NCBI RefSeq assembly: GCF_004137855.1
Contig: NZ_QBKB01000002.1
Location: forward strand, 378,670-442,669
Length of the DNA stretch: 64,000 nucleotides
Source of the DNA: Methanohalophilus profundi
GTDB lineage: Archaea > Halobacteriota > Methanosarcinia > Methanosarcinales > Methanosarcinaceae
Direction: 5' to 3'
Under the pieces are notes generated by a model, which did not search any database, was not told the DNA's origin, and saw nothing but the letters and a program-made list of their open reading frames with translations. Positions 26,495 through 34,757 of the stretch are shown here, piece by piece (the first letter of the stretch is position 1; each line of letters opens with the position of its first letter). The position numbers were made by a program, and so were the translations under genes.

Positions 26495-26598
26495 GTGATG
26501 GGCAGGGTATAATGCAGGATAAAATTGTTTTATCCACCACCAGACCACAATGAAAGGAGTTTATAACACCTGATGTAGTTTATTCCCTTGCCCATCAA
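26495..26598. repeat. 104-bp element with 9-bp inverted ends
   Basis: TGATGGGCA (26496-26504) and TGCCCATCA (26589-26597) are perfect inverted repeats about 100 bp apart. Size and end sequence resemble the 105-bp element at 17001-17105. Internal sequence is mostly different. The rest of 26261-26644 has no gene. Confidence 0.45.
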
Positions 26599-26644
26599 TA
26601 TACAATAATATTATATGTAATCTTTTCAAAGTACTATTATCTTT

Positions 26645-26863
26645 TTATTTTTTCCATTTTATTTCTATTTCAATCTCTTTTTGGCCTTTTTCAATTTTGA
26701 AACCGTATTCTACGTCCATGTTGCCATCGGGTATCTCAACATGTTCTTGTCCGATCTCTATTTTTCCAGCCTCAATCTGGGTCTTAAACTCATCCAAAAA
26801 TCCAATAAGTTCCTGTTTATTGTATGAATAATTCTTTTCAATTTCCTTTTCTGGTTCTGTCAT
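26645..26863 (-). CDS. amphi-Trp domain protein
   Basis: A 72-residue acidic protein matching the short amphi-Trp domain: the helix YNKQELIGFLDEFKTQIEAG, then beta strands with alternating polarity (KIEIGQEHVEIPD, VEYGFKIEKGQKEIEIEIKW) ending in the family Trp. The biochemical role is unknown; the family is common in haloarchaea and methanogens. Upstream minus-strand sequence has GGAGTGGGAATATG with GGAGTGG as ribosome site. It stands alone. Confidence 0.75.
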   Translation of the reverse strand: MTEPEKEIEKNYSYNKQELIGFLDEFKTQIEAGKIEIGQEHVEIPDGNMDVEYGFKIEKGQKEIEIEIKWKK

Positions 26864-27223
26864 ATTCCCACTCCATGTTTGAAGGATCAGTATATATATT
26901 TAACGTAACCTGATATATTATAGTTGGTAAGAAGAGTCAGGAAATCAATCTTCGATGATACCACTTAAAAGATAAAACATAAAAACTGATATATTGAAAA
27001 ATGTGAGATTTATTGGGGATGGGGTACAAGAAAAAGGAATTACCGCCACAAGCCGCGTTAACCACCATCGAAGACATGTATTTTACATGCATTTTCTATT
27101 CTCAATTTTAATTAAAGTTTAAACATAAATAAAAATCAATTAAAATATCATTGAAAATTCAAAGTACATACAATATTTCATACCATTTTGTATTTATATT
27201 AAGGCCACATTTATCTATTTGGA

Positions 27224-27340
27224 GTGAGAGGAAAGGGAACTCTCACCAAAACCAGTCGTAATAGGGTTGCGACTGAAAAGAGGAGTGGGGTATGAGTTGA
27301 GAGCATTGGGTAAGGGCCCCTTTGCTCTCAAATCCTCTTT
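27224..27340. ncRNA. Candidate structured RNA with nested stems
   Basis: Within the gene-poor stretch 26864-27464 there are successive perfect stems: GTGAGAG/CTCTCAC (27224-27246), CAGTCG/CGACTG (27253-27275), and a nested pair AAAGAGGA/TCCTCTTT (27277-27284 with 27333-27340) enclosing TTGAGAGCA/TGCTCTCAA (27297-27305 with 27323-27331). The region is clearly richer in GC than its surroundings. A 60-codon frame on the minus strand crosses it but has no coding signs. Strand and function are unknown; no known RNA family recognised. Confidence 0.45.
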
Positions 27341-27464
27341 ACACTTTGACTGATAGAAGGACTTGAAATGTATTTTTATCATTGCCTGCTTTGACAATAA
27401 TTCTAATATCTATGTCTAATATCCTTGCCCGGTAAAATGGGCATTTGGAAAGGTTTTGGAACTT

Positions 27465-29177
27465 TCAGCCAATCAATCGTTTCAGTTCTTTCAGTGAATA
27501 AGTGTTCGCAATATCATCCTTTGTAAGCCAACCTCTGCGTGCTTGTCCGATACCGTATTTCATGAAATCCAGTTGTGAACAGGAATGACTGTCGCTGCTG
27601 ATACAAAACTTAAGGTCATATTCTTTGGCGTGTAAAATCAGGTTGTCGTTAAGGTCAAGCCTTTCCGGCTGGCTGTTTATTTCCATAAGTTTACCGTTTT
27701 CTGCCGCTGTTTCGAAGATTTTGTCAATGTCAACATCATAAGCCTCCCGAATACCGATCTTGCGGCTTGTAGGATGTCCCAGCACATGCAGGAATTCATT
27801 TTGCAGGGCCGTAGTTATCCTTTCAGTCATTTTCTTTTTGGAAGACTTATAACCGGAATGAATAGATCCCACGACAATATCCATTTCCTCAAGAATGTCA
27901 TCCGGACAATCCAAACTTCCATCAGGAAGGATATCCACTTCAATACCTTTCAGGATTTCTATATCAAAATCCTCGCGGAGACCATCTATTTCCTTCCACT
28001 GATCTTTTACCTTATCGGTCCCTAAACCACCGGCGATCTTGCGGGATCTGGAATGATCAGTGATACCAATATACTCATATCCCAATTTATCGGCCTGTGC
28101 GATCATAGAATTGAGGCTATCCGTTCCGTCACTGTAAGAGGTATGGACATGCAGATCGCCCCTGATATCTTCTAATTTCACCAGTGAAGGAAGTGTATTT
28201 TTTGCACGTTCCAACTCTCCCCTGTTTTCCCGCAGTTGTGGCGGAATGAAACTTAGACCTAATTTTTCGTAGATTCTATCTTCTTTTCTTCCTTCAATCT
28301 TTTTTTTTGAATCCTCTTTAAACAATCCATATTCCGAAAGCTTATAGCCTTTCGAGAGGGCAAGATTTCTCAGTTCGATGTTATGATCCTTTGAGCCTGT
28401 AAAATACTGTAATGCTGCTCCATAACTACTTTCAGGAACCACTCTCAAATCTACATGACCGCCGTTTTGCAATATTATTGTACTGCGTGTCTTACCCCGG
28501 GATTCAACCTCGTCCACACTTTCAAAATTAACAAAGGCATCCATGACTTCTTCAGGATCCAAAGCAACAACCAGTATATCAATATCCCCGATCGTTTCCT
28601 TCATCCGCCGCAGAGATCCAGCGTAATCTATTTTCTTCAGGGTAGTGTTTTCTTCCATATAGGATATAATTTCTTCAGCCAAATCCATTGCTTTTGGTAA
28701 AAGCATGCGTTCATGGCTTTTTTCGTATTGGGAAATTGCTTTATCCAGATCTTCTTCAGTCTTTTTCCCAAACCCTTCAAGTTTGCGGATCTCCTGATTT
28801 TTAATTGCCTCTTTCAGATCGGGTATTGATTGTATGTCAAGTTCATCCATGAGTTTTTTTGCCTTTTTAGGACCAAGCCCTCTAATCTTTATTATCTTAC
28901 TAGCACCCCTGGGAGTTTGCTTTCTTATCTTTCTAAATTCTTCCACAGACCCGGTTTCAATATATTCAACAATGTGGTCTGCAATACGGCTCCCAATACC
29001 GGGAATGTTTTCCAATCCTTCCCTGCCCTTTTTTGAGTAGAGCCCTGAGATGTCTTCCCTCATATCCCCTATTTTTCTGGCTGCTTTGCGGTATGCACGA
29101 GGTTTCCACTCTACTTCTTTATATTCAAATATATCCGCAATCTCATAGAGTAGTTTGGCTATATCCCGATTGATCAT
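27465..29177 (-). CDS. polX: DNA polymerase X family protein with PHP domain
   Basis: A 570-residue repair polymerase. The order is: N-terminal helix-hairpin-helix region (NIPGIGSRIADHIVEY, IRGLGPKKAKKL), Pol X nucleotidyltransferase core with GSLRRMKETIGDIDILV holding two catalytic Asp, HVDLRVVPESSYGAALQYFTGSK, and a C-terminal PHP phosphoesterase (DLHVHTSYSDGTDSL, HSRSRKIAGGL, SSDSHS). Bacterial and archaeal PolX combine gap-filling with PHP-dependent 3'-5' exonuclease activity. Its start overlaps the stop of the DNA ligase gene by 4 bp (ATGA), so fill-in and sealing enzymes are made together. Confidence 0.92.
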   Translation of the reverse strand: MINRDIAKLLYEIADIFEYKEVEWKPRAYRKAARKIGDMREDISGLYSKKGREGLENIPGIGSRIADHIVEYIETGSVEEFRKIRKQTPRGASKIIKIRGLGPKKAKKLMDELDIQSIPDLKEAIKNQEIRKLEGFGKKTEEDLDKAISQYEKSHERMLLPKAMDLAEEIISYMEENTTLKKIDYAGSLRRMKETIGDIDILVVALDPEEVMDAFVNFESVDEVESRGKTRSTIILQNGGHVDLRVVPESSYGAALQYFTGSKDHNIELRNLALSKGYKLSEYGLFKEDSKKKIEGRKEDRIYEKLGLSFIPPQLRENRGELERAKNTLPSLVKLEDIRGDLHVHTSYSDGTDSLNSMIAQADKLGYEYIGITDHSRSRKIAGGLGTDKVKDQWKEIDGLREDFDIEILKGIEVDILPDGSLDCPDDILEEMDIVVGSIHSGYKSSKKKMTERITTALQNEFLHVLGHPTSRKIGIREAYDVDIDKIFETAAENGKLMEINSQPERLDLNDNLILHAKEYDLKFCISSDSHSCSQLDFMKYGIGQARRGWLTKDDIANTYSLKELKRLIG

Positions 29178-30883
29178 TTCAGATGTTTCACCTCTTCAAC
29201 TGTAGTTGCATCCTCTGGGCCTTTGTCATACCTTATCCTAAGTAAACGTGGAAAACGTAGCGCATATCCATTCCCTGAATTTTCCTGACCTGATGTATGT
29301 GAGGGACTTGAAGTAATCTCCGATCCAATTACTTCGATAACAACAGCTGGTTCAATGTATTTATCTGGTTGCATATCACTATCTACCAGAATGTTGACAG
29401 GTTGTTTTTCAACGGCGTATTTTTTTAGAAGATCGTTGATTTCCGCAAAGTCTTCATCTTTGAAACCCGTACCTACTTTAGCCAGAGTTTCATACCTTTT
29501 TTCGCTTTCATTGAGCACAGCACATAACAATGCCCCAAATGAACCTTTGCGCCTCCCTTTACCATGATAAGTTCCGACAATCACCAGATCAAAGGTTTCT
29601 CTTACGTCTTCAATATATTCCTTTTTCCACTTAACCCACAACCAACCTCTTTTTCCCGGCCTGTAAGTGGATTTAGCCTTTACTGACTTAATAATTATAC
29701 CTTCCATTCCCTTTTCCACACAAGAATCGAAAAAACGCTGTATCCGGGAGAAATCTGCACTCACAACCCGACCTGCAAGTTTTACTTTTTCTGTCTCTAC
29801 GAGATTTTCTTCCAAAATTTGTCTCCTTTCAGGATAAGACCTGTTCATCAGGGATTTACCATCGAGATATATAACATCAAAGAAAAAAACGGTTACAGGG
29901 ATTTTTTCCACATATTCCTTGACATGATACTTTCGCCTGCGCTGCATAAGCTCCTGAAAAGGAAGGAACTCCCCTTGCCTATAAGCAACGATTTCTCCAT
30001 CTAAGACAATTTTTTCAGCTTTTACACTTTCACGAACAGCCTCGATGACATCAGGAAACTGTGCAGAAATATCAGTTAGCCGCCTTGAGAATGCCTTTAT
30101 ATTATCTCCGTCCACATGTACCTGAACCCTTTCTCCATCATATTTTTCCTCGGCTGCCATGGTCCCGGAGAATTTCTCATTCAGCTCCTCCATAGTATCT
30201 ACCCTGCTGGCTAGCATCATCTGGACAGGCCTGCCAATTTTAATGGAAAACTTTCCCAGTGAACTCATCCCGTGCTTTGCCAGAGACTCGCCAAGCTGAC
30301 CGATATCAGTACATATATTGTATGTATCTTCCACTTTAGCTGTATTATTCCGGCTACCTGTAAAAGCCAGAGCCAAAGCTTCCAGAAGAAATTTCTCACC
30401 AAAACCCAGCCTCAGATTTCCCTGTGCAATACGCATAAGATACCTGGATTCCAAAGGCATGGCCTGTGCCAGTACTTCGGCGAGTAGATTTATCTTTCTT
30501 TTTTGACTACCCTTTCCCGAAACGTCCCTTATCTGCACAAAATGCTGAAAGACATACTTGAGTGAAAGTGAACTTCGCTGTCTATCATTAAAAACAGAAG
30601 CCACATCCCCCAGATCTCCTTGATTCTCAAATGCAACCTCTACTTTTTCCATATCCACATCATAGGCCTGGGAGATGGCTTGTATACCATATTTATCTCC
30701 AATTCCCAAATCAATTTTTTCAAAACGGGGACCGATTGTACCCAGTGCAAGATATGCGGTTATTTTCACCTCTGCCGGCTCAAGTTTTTGAAAATGCTCT
30801 GCCAGCAATTCAATTATTTTCTTATGAGATGTAGAATTATCTAATTTTTCATAAAGTTCTACAAGTTTCCGAAATGACTCCAT
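29174..30883 (-). CDS. lig: ATP-dependent DNA ligase
   Basis: A 569-residue archaeal DNA ligase that seals nicks in duplex DNA using ATP. Domains in order: an N-terminal DNA-binding helical domain (residues 1-220), the adenylation domain with the KxDG motif at AEEKYDGERVQVH (Lys247 nucleophile), VLDGEIVAY, FFDVIYLDG and EGIIIKSVKAKS, then the OB domain with KGRRKGSFGALL and the final RFPRLLRIRYDKGPEDATT. Length is as expected for the archaeal class. It is translationally coupled to polX downstream. Confidence 0.95.
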   Translation of the reverse strand: MESFRKLVELYEKLDNSTSHKKIIELLAEHFQKLEPAEVKITAYLALGTIGPRFEKIDLGIGDKYGIQAISQAYDVDMEKVEVAFENQGDLGDVASVFNDRQRSSLSLKYVFQHFVQIRDVSGKGSQKRKINLLAEVLAQAMPLESRYLMRIAQGNLRLGFGEKFLLEALALAFTGSRNNTAKVEDTYNICTDIGQLGESLAKHGMSSLGKFSIKIGRPVQMMLASRVDTMEELNEKFSGTMAAEEKYDGERVQVHVDGDNIKAFSRRLTDISAQFPDVIEAVRESVKAEKIVLDGEIVAYRQGEFLPFQELMQRRRKYHVKEYVEKIPVTVFFFDVIYLDGKSLMNRSYPERRQILEENLVETEKVKLAGRVVSADFSRIQRFFDSCVEKGMEGIIIKSVKAKSTYRPGKRGWLWVKWKKEYIEDVRETFDLVIVGTYHGKGRRKGSFGALLCAVLNESEKRYETLAKVGTGFKDEDFAEINDLLKKYAVEKQPVNILVDSDMQPDKYIEPAVVIEVIGSEITSSPSHTSGQENSGNGYALRFPRLLRIRYDKGPEDATTVEEVKHLK

Positions 30884-31116
30884 GGCCCCCCCACCTTAAA
30901 ATATCCTGTATAAATTTGTGTTTACTACCAGAAATAGCTTTAGATGGTCCATATAGGCGATACTTTTAACAACCATCAAAAAAGAAGACAGTATGGAAGG
31001 TATGGGGGATGATTTGTAGCTGCGGTGAAAGAATTTGTTTCATTATGGTTTAACCGCAGGTATAAGAAATCAGAATATTCTGCTGACATGCCTTTCATTT
31101 AATAGGAGTGGGAAAT

Positions 31117-31461
31117 ATGGATGGAAATGCACCTAAATTTTTGTCAGCAAGTACAATCGAAAAAGACAAAGTAGAAGATTTAAACGGTGAAGACATTGGC
31201 CATATAGAAGAACTGATGATTGATCTGGACTTTGGTACGGTTGCCTATGCAGCCCTTTCCTTCAAAGACAAGTTATTTGCAGTTCCCTGGGAAGCATTGT
31301 CTTTGAAAGAAGGAGAGCATAGGTTTGTATTTCATCACGACAGGTCTCTGCTTGAAGAATCGGAAGGATTTGATAAAGATAATTGGCCTTTGTCCAATGA
31401 GCGCAAATGGCTGACGGATGTCTATGCAAAATATGGATTTGCTCCTTACTGGGAGAAATAA
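31117..31461 (+). CDS. PRC-barrel domain protein
   Basis: A 114-residue protein of the PRC-barrel type: FLSASTIEKDKVEDLNGEDIG, IEELMIDLDFGTVAYAAL and LFAVPWEALSLK are the classical strand pattern of these beta-barrel modules. In archaea stand-alone PRC barrels occur in stress-related loci and as adapters; no enzyme activity is expected. ATG 31117 has AGGAGTGG upstream, which decides the start over the GTG at 31108. It ends in a terminator hairpin. Confidence 0.8.
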   Translation: MDGNAPKFLSASTIEKDKVEDLNGEDIGHIEELMIDLDFGTVAYAALSFKDKLFAVPWEALSLKEGEHRFVFHHDRSLLEESEGFDKDNWPLSNERKWLTDVYAKYGFAPYWEK

Positions 31462-31470
31462 TCTCCCAGT
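31448..31470 (+). terminator. Terminator overlapping the PRC-barrel stop codon
   Basis: ACTGGGAGA (31448-31456) and TCTCCCAGT (31462-31470) form a perfect 9-bp stem with a 5-nt loop, followed by TAAGTTTTT. Confidence 0.75.
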
Positions 31471-31942
31471 TAAGTTTTTGTATTGGATAGTGCTTCTCAT
31501 ACTACACTTTGTTTTCCTATCAAAAATCCAGTGTACCAATAATACGTGCAATACTGTAATTTTCTTACAAACAAAACACAAAAACAGCGTAAGCTCTGAC
31601 ATTTAGAAGAGTATTAACTGAATTGTTAGTATATAGTTAAAGTGGAATATAAAGTAGTGGGAACATCGCTGCTATAATGTTCCCACTTTCGTACCACCAC
31701 TCCTTTCAACCGTTCCTTCTCAATGGTTGGCTTTGACATACAGGAGAGTTTCATACCCAAAACTCTCCTCAATAGAGGAGTTTGTTCCATAATTAAATAA
31801 ATCACGGGCCAATTTTATTAGAATGTTTTTGGGCAGTGGAGGGGGTTATTCCATACCTACAATTTTCCTATATCAAAATGTGTAAAGGAAAGTTGCAGGC
31901 CAAGCAAAAATATTCTCATACCTGCAAAAGAAGGACATTTAA
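31471..31942. other. Intergenic region with two strong hairpins
   Basis: No gene supported. AGTGGGAACAT/ATGTTCCCACT (31656-31666 with 31677-31687) and AGGAGAGTTT/AAACTCTCCT (31742-31751 with 31760-31769) are perfect stems; the second can also re-pair with GAGGAG at 31775-31780. They may be terminators for the minus-strand hydrolase transcript or part of a small RNA. Confidence 0.4.
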
Positions 31943-32605
31943 TTAGTCTGTGACTAAATATTCAAGAAACCAATTTCCTGCGATCTTTGCTACCTCTTCC
32001 AGTGCTCCTTGTTCCTCGAAAAGATGAGTGGCACCAGGGATGATCTGGAGTTCTTTCTTGCAGTTTAACATTTTTAATGCCTCACGATTCATGTCTATAA
32101 CCTGATAATCTTTCCCTCCAACTATCAGAAGGGTAGGTGCTTTTACACCCGGAAGGGCCTGTTCTGCTAGATCAGGTCTGCCTCCCCTGGAAACCACTGC
32201 ACCAATTTTATCTGAACGTTTACTGGCTGCACTAAGGGCAGCTGCAGCACCTGTACTGGCTCCAAAATAACCGATATTCAAATTTTTGGTAGCCGGGTTT
32301 TGGAGGACCCAATCAGTGGTTCCTATAAGACGTTCAGAAAGAAGATCTATATCGAATCTCAAGTGTGCAGTAACATTGTCGATTTCTTCTTCTTCTGGAG
32401 ATAATAGATCAAAGAGAAGAGTAGCCATTTTATTCTGCCGCAGTATTTCTGCAACGGTTTTGTTACGTATACTATGTCGACTACTTCCACTGCCATGAGC
32501 AAATATAACTAATCCCTGGGCATCTTCAGGAATTTCTAAATCACCCTCAAGAATTATAGAATCCATCTGGATACGTACAGTTTCCTGAATTTCAGTAACA
32601 ACCAT
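31943..32605 (-). CDS. Alpha/beta hydrolase (dienelactone hydrolase-like)
   Basis: A 220-residue alpha/beta hydrolase. Family landmarks are LVIFAHGSGSSRHS (oxyanion region), NIGYFGASTGAAAALSAA with the nucleophile-elbow Ser in GASTG, PTLLIVGGKDY with the acid, and PGATHLFEEQG with the catalytic His. ATG 32605 has GAGGAGGG upstream and is preferred over the longer 32668 start. It overlaps the 3' end of the phosphoribosyltransferase gene by 14 bp; in many genomes these two domains are fused in one protein, which supports a joint but undefined role. Confidence 0.85.
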   Translation of the reverse strand: MVVTEIQETVRIQMDSIILEGDLEIPEDAQGLVIFAHGSGSSRHSIRNKTVAEILRQNKMATLLFDLLSPEEEEIDNVTAHLRFDIDLLSERLIGTTDWVLQNPATKNLNIGYFGASTGAAAALSAASKRSDKIGAVVSRGGRPDLAEQALPGVKAPTLLIVGGKDYQVIDMNREALKMLNCKKELQIIPGATHLFEEQGALEEVAKIAGNWFLEYLVTD

Positions 32606-33269
32606 ATTCAGCCCTCCTCTGTTTTTTGTAGTGACATACTTTTTCCAGCATATCACAGACTTCCTCATCGGTTATCTGCCTAAAGTCCTCATACCAGGCA
32701 CCTACACCATAGAAAGGTTCCGGAGTGGCGCCACAGATTATATTGTCAACTTCCTTTTCAAAAGCCCTGCATGTATCAAAGGAGGCAACAGGGACAGCAA
32801 TTATTATATTTGATGGATTTTTGGAACGCAATGCTTTAACTGCAGCTAGCATAGTGGCACCCGTAGCCAAACCATCATCTATCAGAATCACAGTACGACC
32901 CTTTATTTCTGGACGTTTGCGATCTCCCCGGTATAGCCGTTCTCTTCTATGTAATTCTCTACGTTCATCAGCCGCAACTTTGGCAATCATTCTGTCTGAG
33001 ATACCAAAAGACCTGATTATATCTTGATTCAGTACACGGACATCCTCGGAATCGATAGCTCCCATTGCCAGTTCTTCATTCCCGGGAACACCCAGTTTCC
33101 GGATCAGAAAAATGTCCATCGGTATTTTCAGTTGTTTTGCAATTTCATATGCAACCGGCACTCCACCCCTGGGCAGGGCAAGCAAAATAACGTCCTTTCT
33201 GTTTGCATACTCACTTAATTCGCCAGCCAGCTTGCGCCCGGCATCCACCCTATTTTTGTATATCTGCAT
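32592..33269 (-). CDS. Phosphoribosyltransferase family protein
   Basis: A 225-residue protein with the type I PRTase fold. The PRPP-binding motif is VILIDDGLATGATM (about residues 117-130), and VILLALPRGGVPVAYEIA is the N-terminal strand-loop typical of this subfamily, which is often fused to dienelactone hydrolase-like domains. No base-specific hood is recognised, so the substrate is unknown. It precedes the alpha/beta hydrolase with a 14-bp overlap, so the two are co-translated. ATG 33269 (MQIYKNRVDAG) fits the family start. Confidence 0.85.
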   Translation of the reverse strand: MQIYKNRVDAGRKLAGELSEYANRKDVILLALPRGGVPVAYEIAKQLKIPMDIFLIRKLGVPGNEELAMGAIDSEDVRVLNQDIIRSFGISDRMIAKVAADERRELHRRERLYRGDRKRPEIKGRTVILIDDGLATGATMLAAVKALRSKNPSNIIIAVPVASFDTCRAFEKEVDNIICGATPEPFYGVGAWYEDFRQITDEEVCDMLEKVCHYKKQRRAEYGCY

Positions 33270-33690
33270 AATCTACCTCAACTCCCATATATGGGTGGGT
33301 TTAGCATCTATTTAGGAATTTTCCGTCATATAGAGAACCTGCAATAATTACACTACAAAAATGTTGAAATTAGAATCGGACCATATGGTTAGCCTCAATT
33401 ATTATTAATGATTCACATTGACACACTCTATATTTATGGAATGGAAAACATAATTTTTTCGTCTTATGACTTGCAATGTAGTTTATGATGAAAGAAGGGA
33501 GCAGTACAATCAATTCAAACAACTAGTATTTTAATTTATATCTGAACTGATAAATAACAACAATAACAAGAGATATATTGTTATTTTACTAAATTGTTCA
33601 TGAATAATATTGTTCATAATTAATAAATCCGGATTTTTTTATATAGATGCGAATCCTAGTGTATAATATAGGAAGTATCTGTGGAAAATC
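33270..33690. other. Intergenic region; likely promoter of the 33691 gene
   Basis: No gene seen. AT-rich DNA with TTTTTTTATATAGA near 33635, a plausible TATA box about 55 bp before ATG 33691. Two similar copies of TTGTTCAT(G)AA at about 33595 and 33611 lie just before it and could be a protein-binding site. Confidence 0.35.
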
Positions 33691-34026
33691 ATGATCCAAA
33701 AAAGCAAAATCTCCGGAAAGGGCACGTTTAAAAGCCATCCAGCATTTTATCTTACATCAAAAACGGGAATATTGTCAGCAGCATCTATATTCTTCTGGCA
33801 CATATTTACAAATACAGGTCTAAAAATGGTTCAGGCCCTGGGATCTGCTGGTATCATGATCGAGTCGACAATGTTCGGTGAAATGTTCCAGTATCCGATA
33901 TACGCAGCAATAGGACTCTGCACATGGGCATTGATAATAATTGCACTGGCAGCCACACCTATAATTCTTAACAGTCGGCTTTTCTCATACTGGAAAAATA
34001 TTCCTGCCATTCATCCCGGAAATTAA
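33691..34026 (+). CDS. Small two- or three-helix membrane protein, unknown function
   Basis: A 111-residue protein with helices at about residues 27-45 (GILSAASIFFWHIFTNTGL) and 71-91 (YAAIGLCTWALIIIALAATP), plus basic segments at both ends. I recognise no family. The ATG is preceded by GGAAAATC, a weak ribosome site. A TATA-like box lies about 55 bp upstream. It stands between two minus-strand operons, so it is monocistronic. The coding call rests on length, codon pattern and membrane topology. Confidence 0.5.
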   Translation: MIQKSKISGKGTFKSHPAFYLTSKTGILSAASIFFWHIFTNTGLKMVQALGSAGIMIESTMFGEMFQYPIYAAIGLCTWALIIIALAATPIILNSRLFSYWKNIPAIHPGN

Positions 34027-34301
34027 GTCAATCTCCGGGAAAATTTTGAAAATCAGATTTTTGATAAAATTTTCCATTAGCCTTCTTTTGCATGATTTAA
34101 ATCAACTTCAGTAAATTCTGAAAATAGATGATTTATTGTCCTGTTTCCTGTTTTTTGAAGAATACATTGTTATAATAAATTGAGCGTTAAATAAACCCAA
34201 GCAAAGTTCCCACTAACTTTTCGAGGAAACCTATAGAACATAATTAAAGTTAACTTAATAGGTATTCAAATACCAAACTACAAAATAGAAATAAAAATAG
34301 G
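34027..34301. other. Intergenic region without a supported gene
   Basis: AT-rich sequence between the 33691 gene and the bidirectional terminator. I see no open frame with a ribosome site and no RNA signature. A short partial repeat of TAATAGGTATTCAAATACC (near 34255-34273) forms a small imperfect palindrome. Confidence 0.3.
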
Positions 34302-34328
34302 GATTTGGGAAATTCCCAAATCGTTTTT
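34302..34328. terminator. Bidirectional terminator hairpin
   Basis: GATTTGGGAA (34302-34311) pairs with TTCCCAAATC (34313-34322), followed by GTTTTTTT on the plus strand and by CTATTTTTATTTC on the minus strand. It serves the TRAM gene (minus) and possibly the 33691 gene (plus). Confidence 0.7.
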
Positions 34329-34344
34329 TTCAGAATCAGAAGAT

Positions 34345-34548
34345 TTAAACTACTTCACCGAATGCGAATTTACGCATTACTTTGGTGACTTTAACAGTGA
34401 CTTCATCGCCGACTTCGGTGTTTGGAACAAAGATGACAAAGCCGCTAACTCTTGCAATGCCGTCTCCTTCTCTTGCGATATCTTCGATGGTCACTTCATA
34501 ACTTTCGCCAGCTTCTACTGGTGCACTTGAATCCATATTGTTAAACAA
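34345..34548 (-). CDS. TRAM domain RNA-binding protein
   Basis: A 67-residue stand-alone TRAM domain: YEVTIEDIAREGDGIARVSGFVIFVPNTEVGDEVTVKVTKV covers nearly the whole protein as a five-strand OB-like barrel. Such small TRAM proteins are abundant in methanogenic archaea and act as RNA chaperones, in some species induced by cold. The start ATG 34548 follows AAAGGACG. It lies downstream of a DEAD-box helicase on the same strand, about 200 bp away, so the two RNA-remodelling proteins are neighbours. It ends at a strong terminator. Confidence 0.9.
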   Translation of the reverse strand: MFNNMDSSAPVEAGESYEVTIEDIAREGDGIARVSGFVIFVPNTEVGDEVTVKVTKVMRKFAFGEVV

Positions 34549-34721
34549 ATATTACACGTCCTTTCTAATGAAGCTTAAAACAGATAATTAACTAGTTGGA
34601 AAACATAGGAGAATAGTAAATACGGTACAGTAAAAACGTATAAACCTAATATTTATCGCAGTAGCCTTAATCTCTTGAAAGCAATCTTACTACGAGGTTA
34701 TGGTATATATACCTTTTGAAT

Positions 34722-34748
34722 AGGGAGGTGTGAAAATAAGACCTCCCT
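34722..34748 (-). terminator. Terminator of the DEAD-box helicase gene
   Basis: AGGGAGGT (34722-34729) and ACCTCCCT (34741-34748) form an 8-bp stem just below the helicase stop at 34758, on the minus strand. It lies between the helicase and TRAM genes. Confidence 0.55.
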
Positions 34749-34757
34749 GTGGCAGGA

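Noticed and set aside
27215..27397. 60-codon minus-strand frame
   Set aside because: It overlaps strong RNA stems, has no ribosome site and an unbalanced residue make-up.
25430..31705. 15-bp identical word GGAGTGGTGGTACGA on the minus strand near 25440 and near 31695
   Set aside because: A match of this length is expected by chance in 64 kb, and the flanks do not align.
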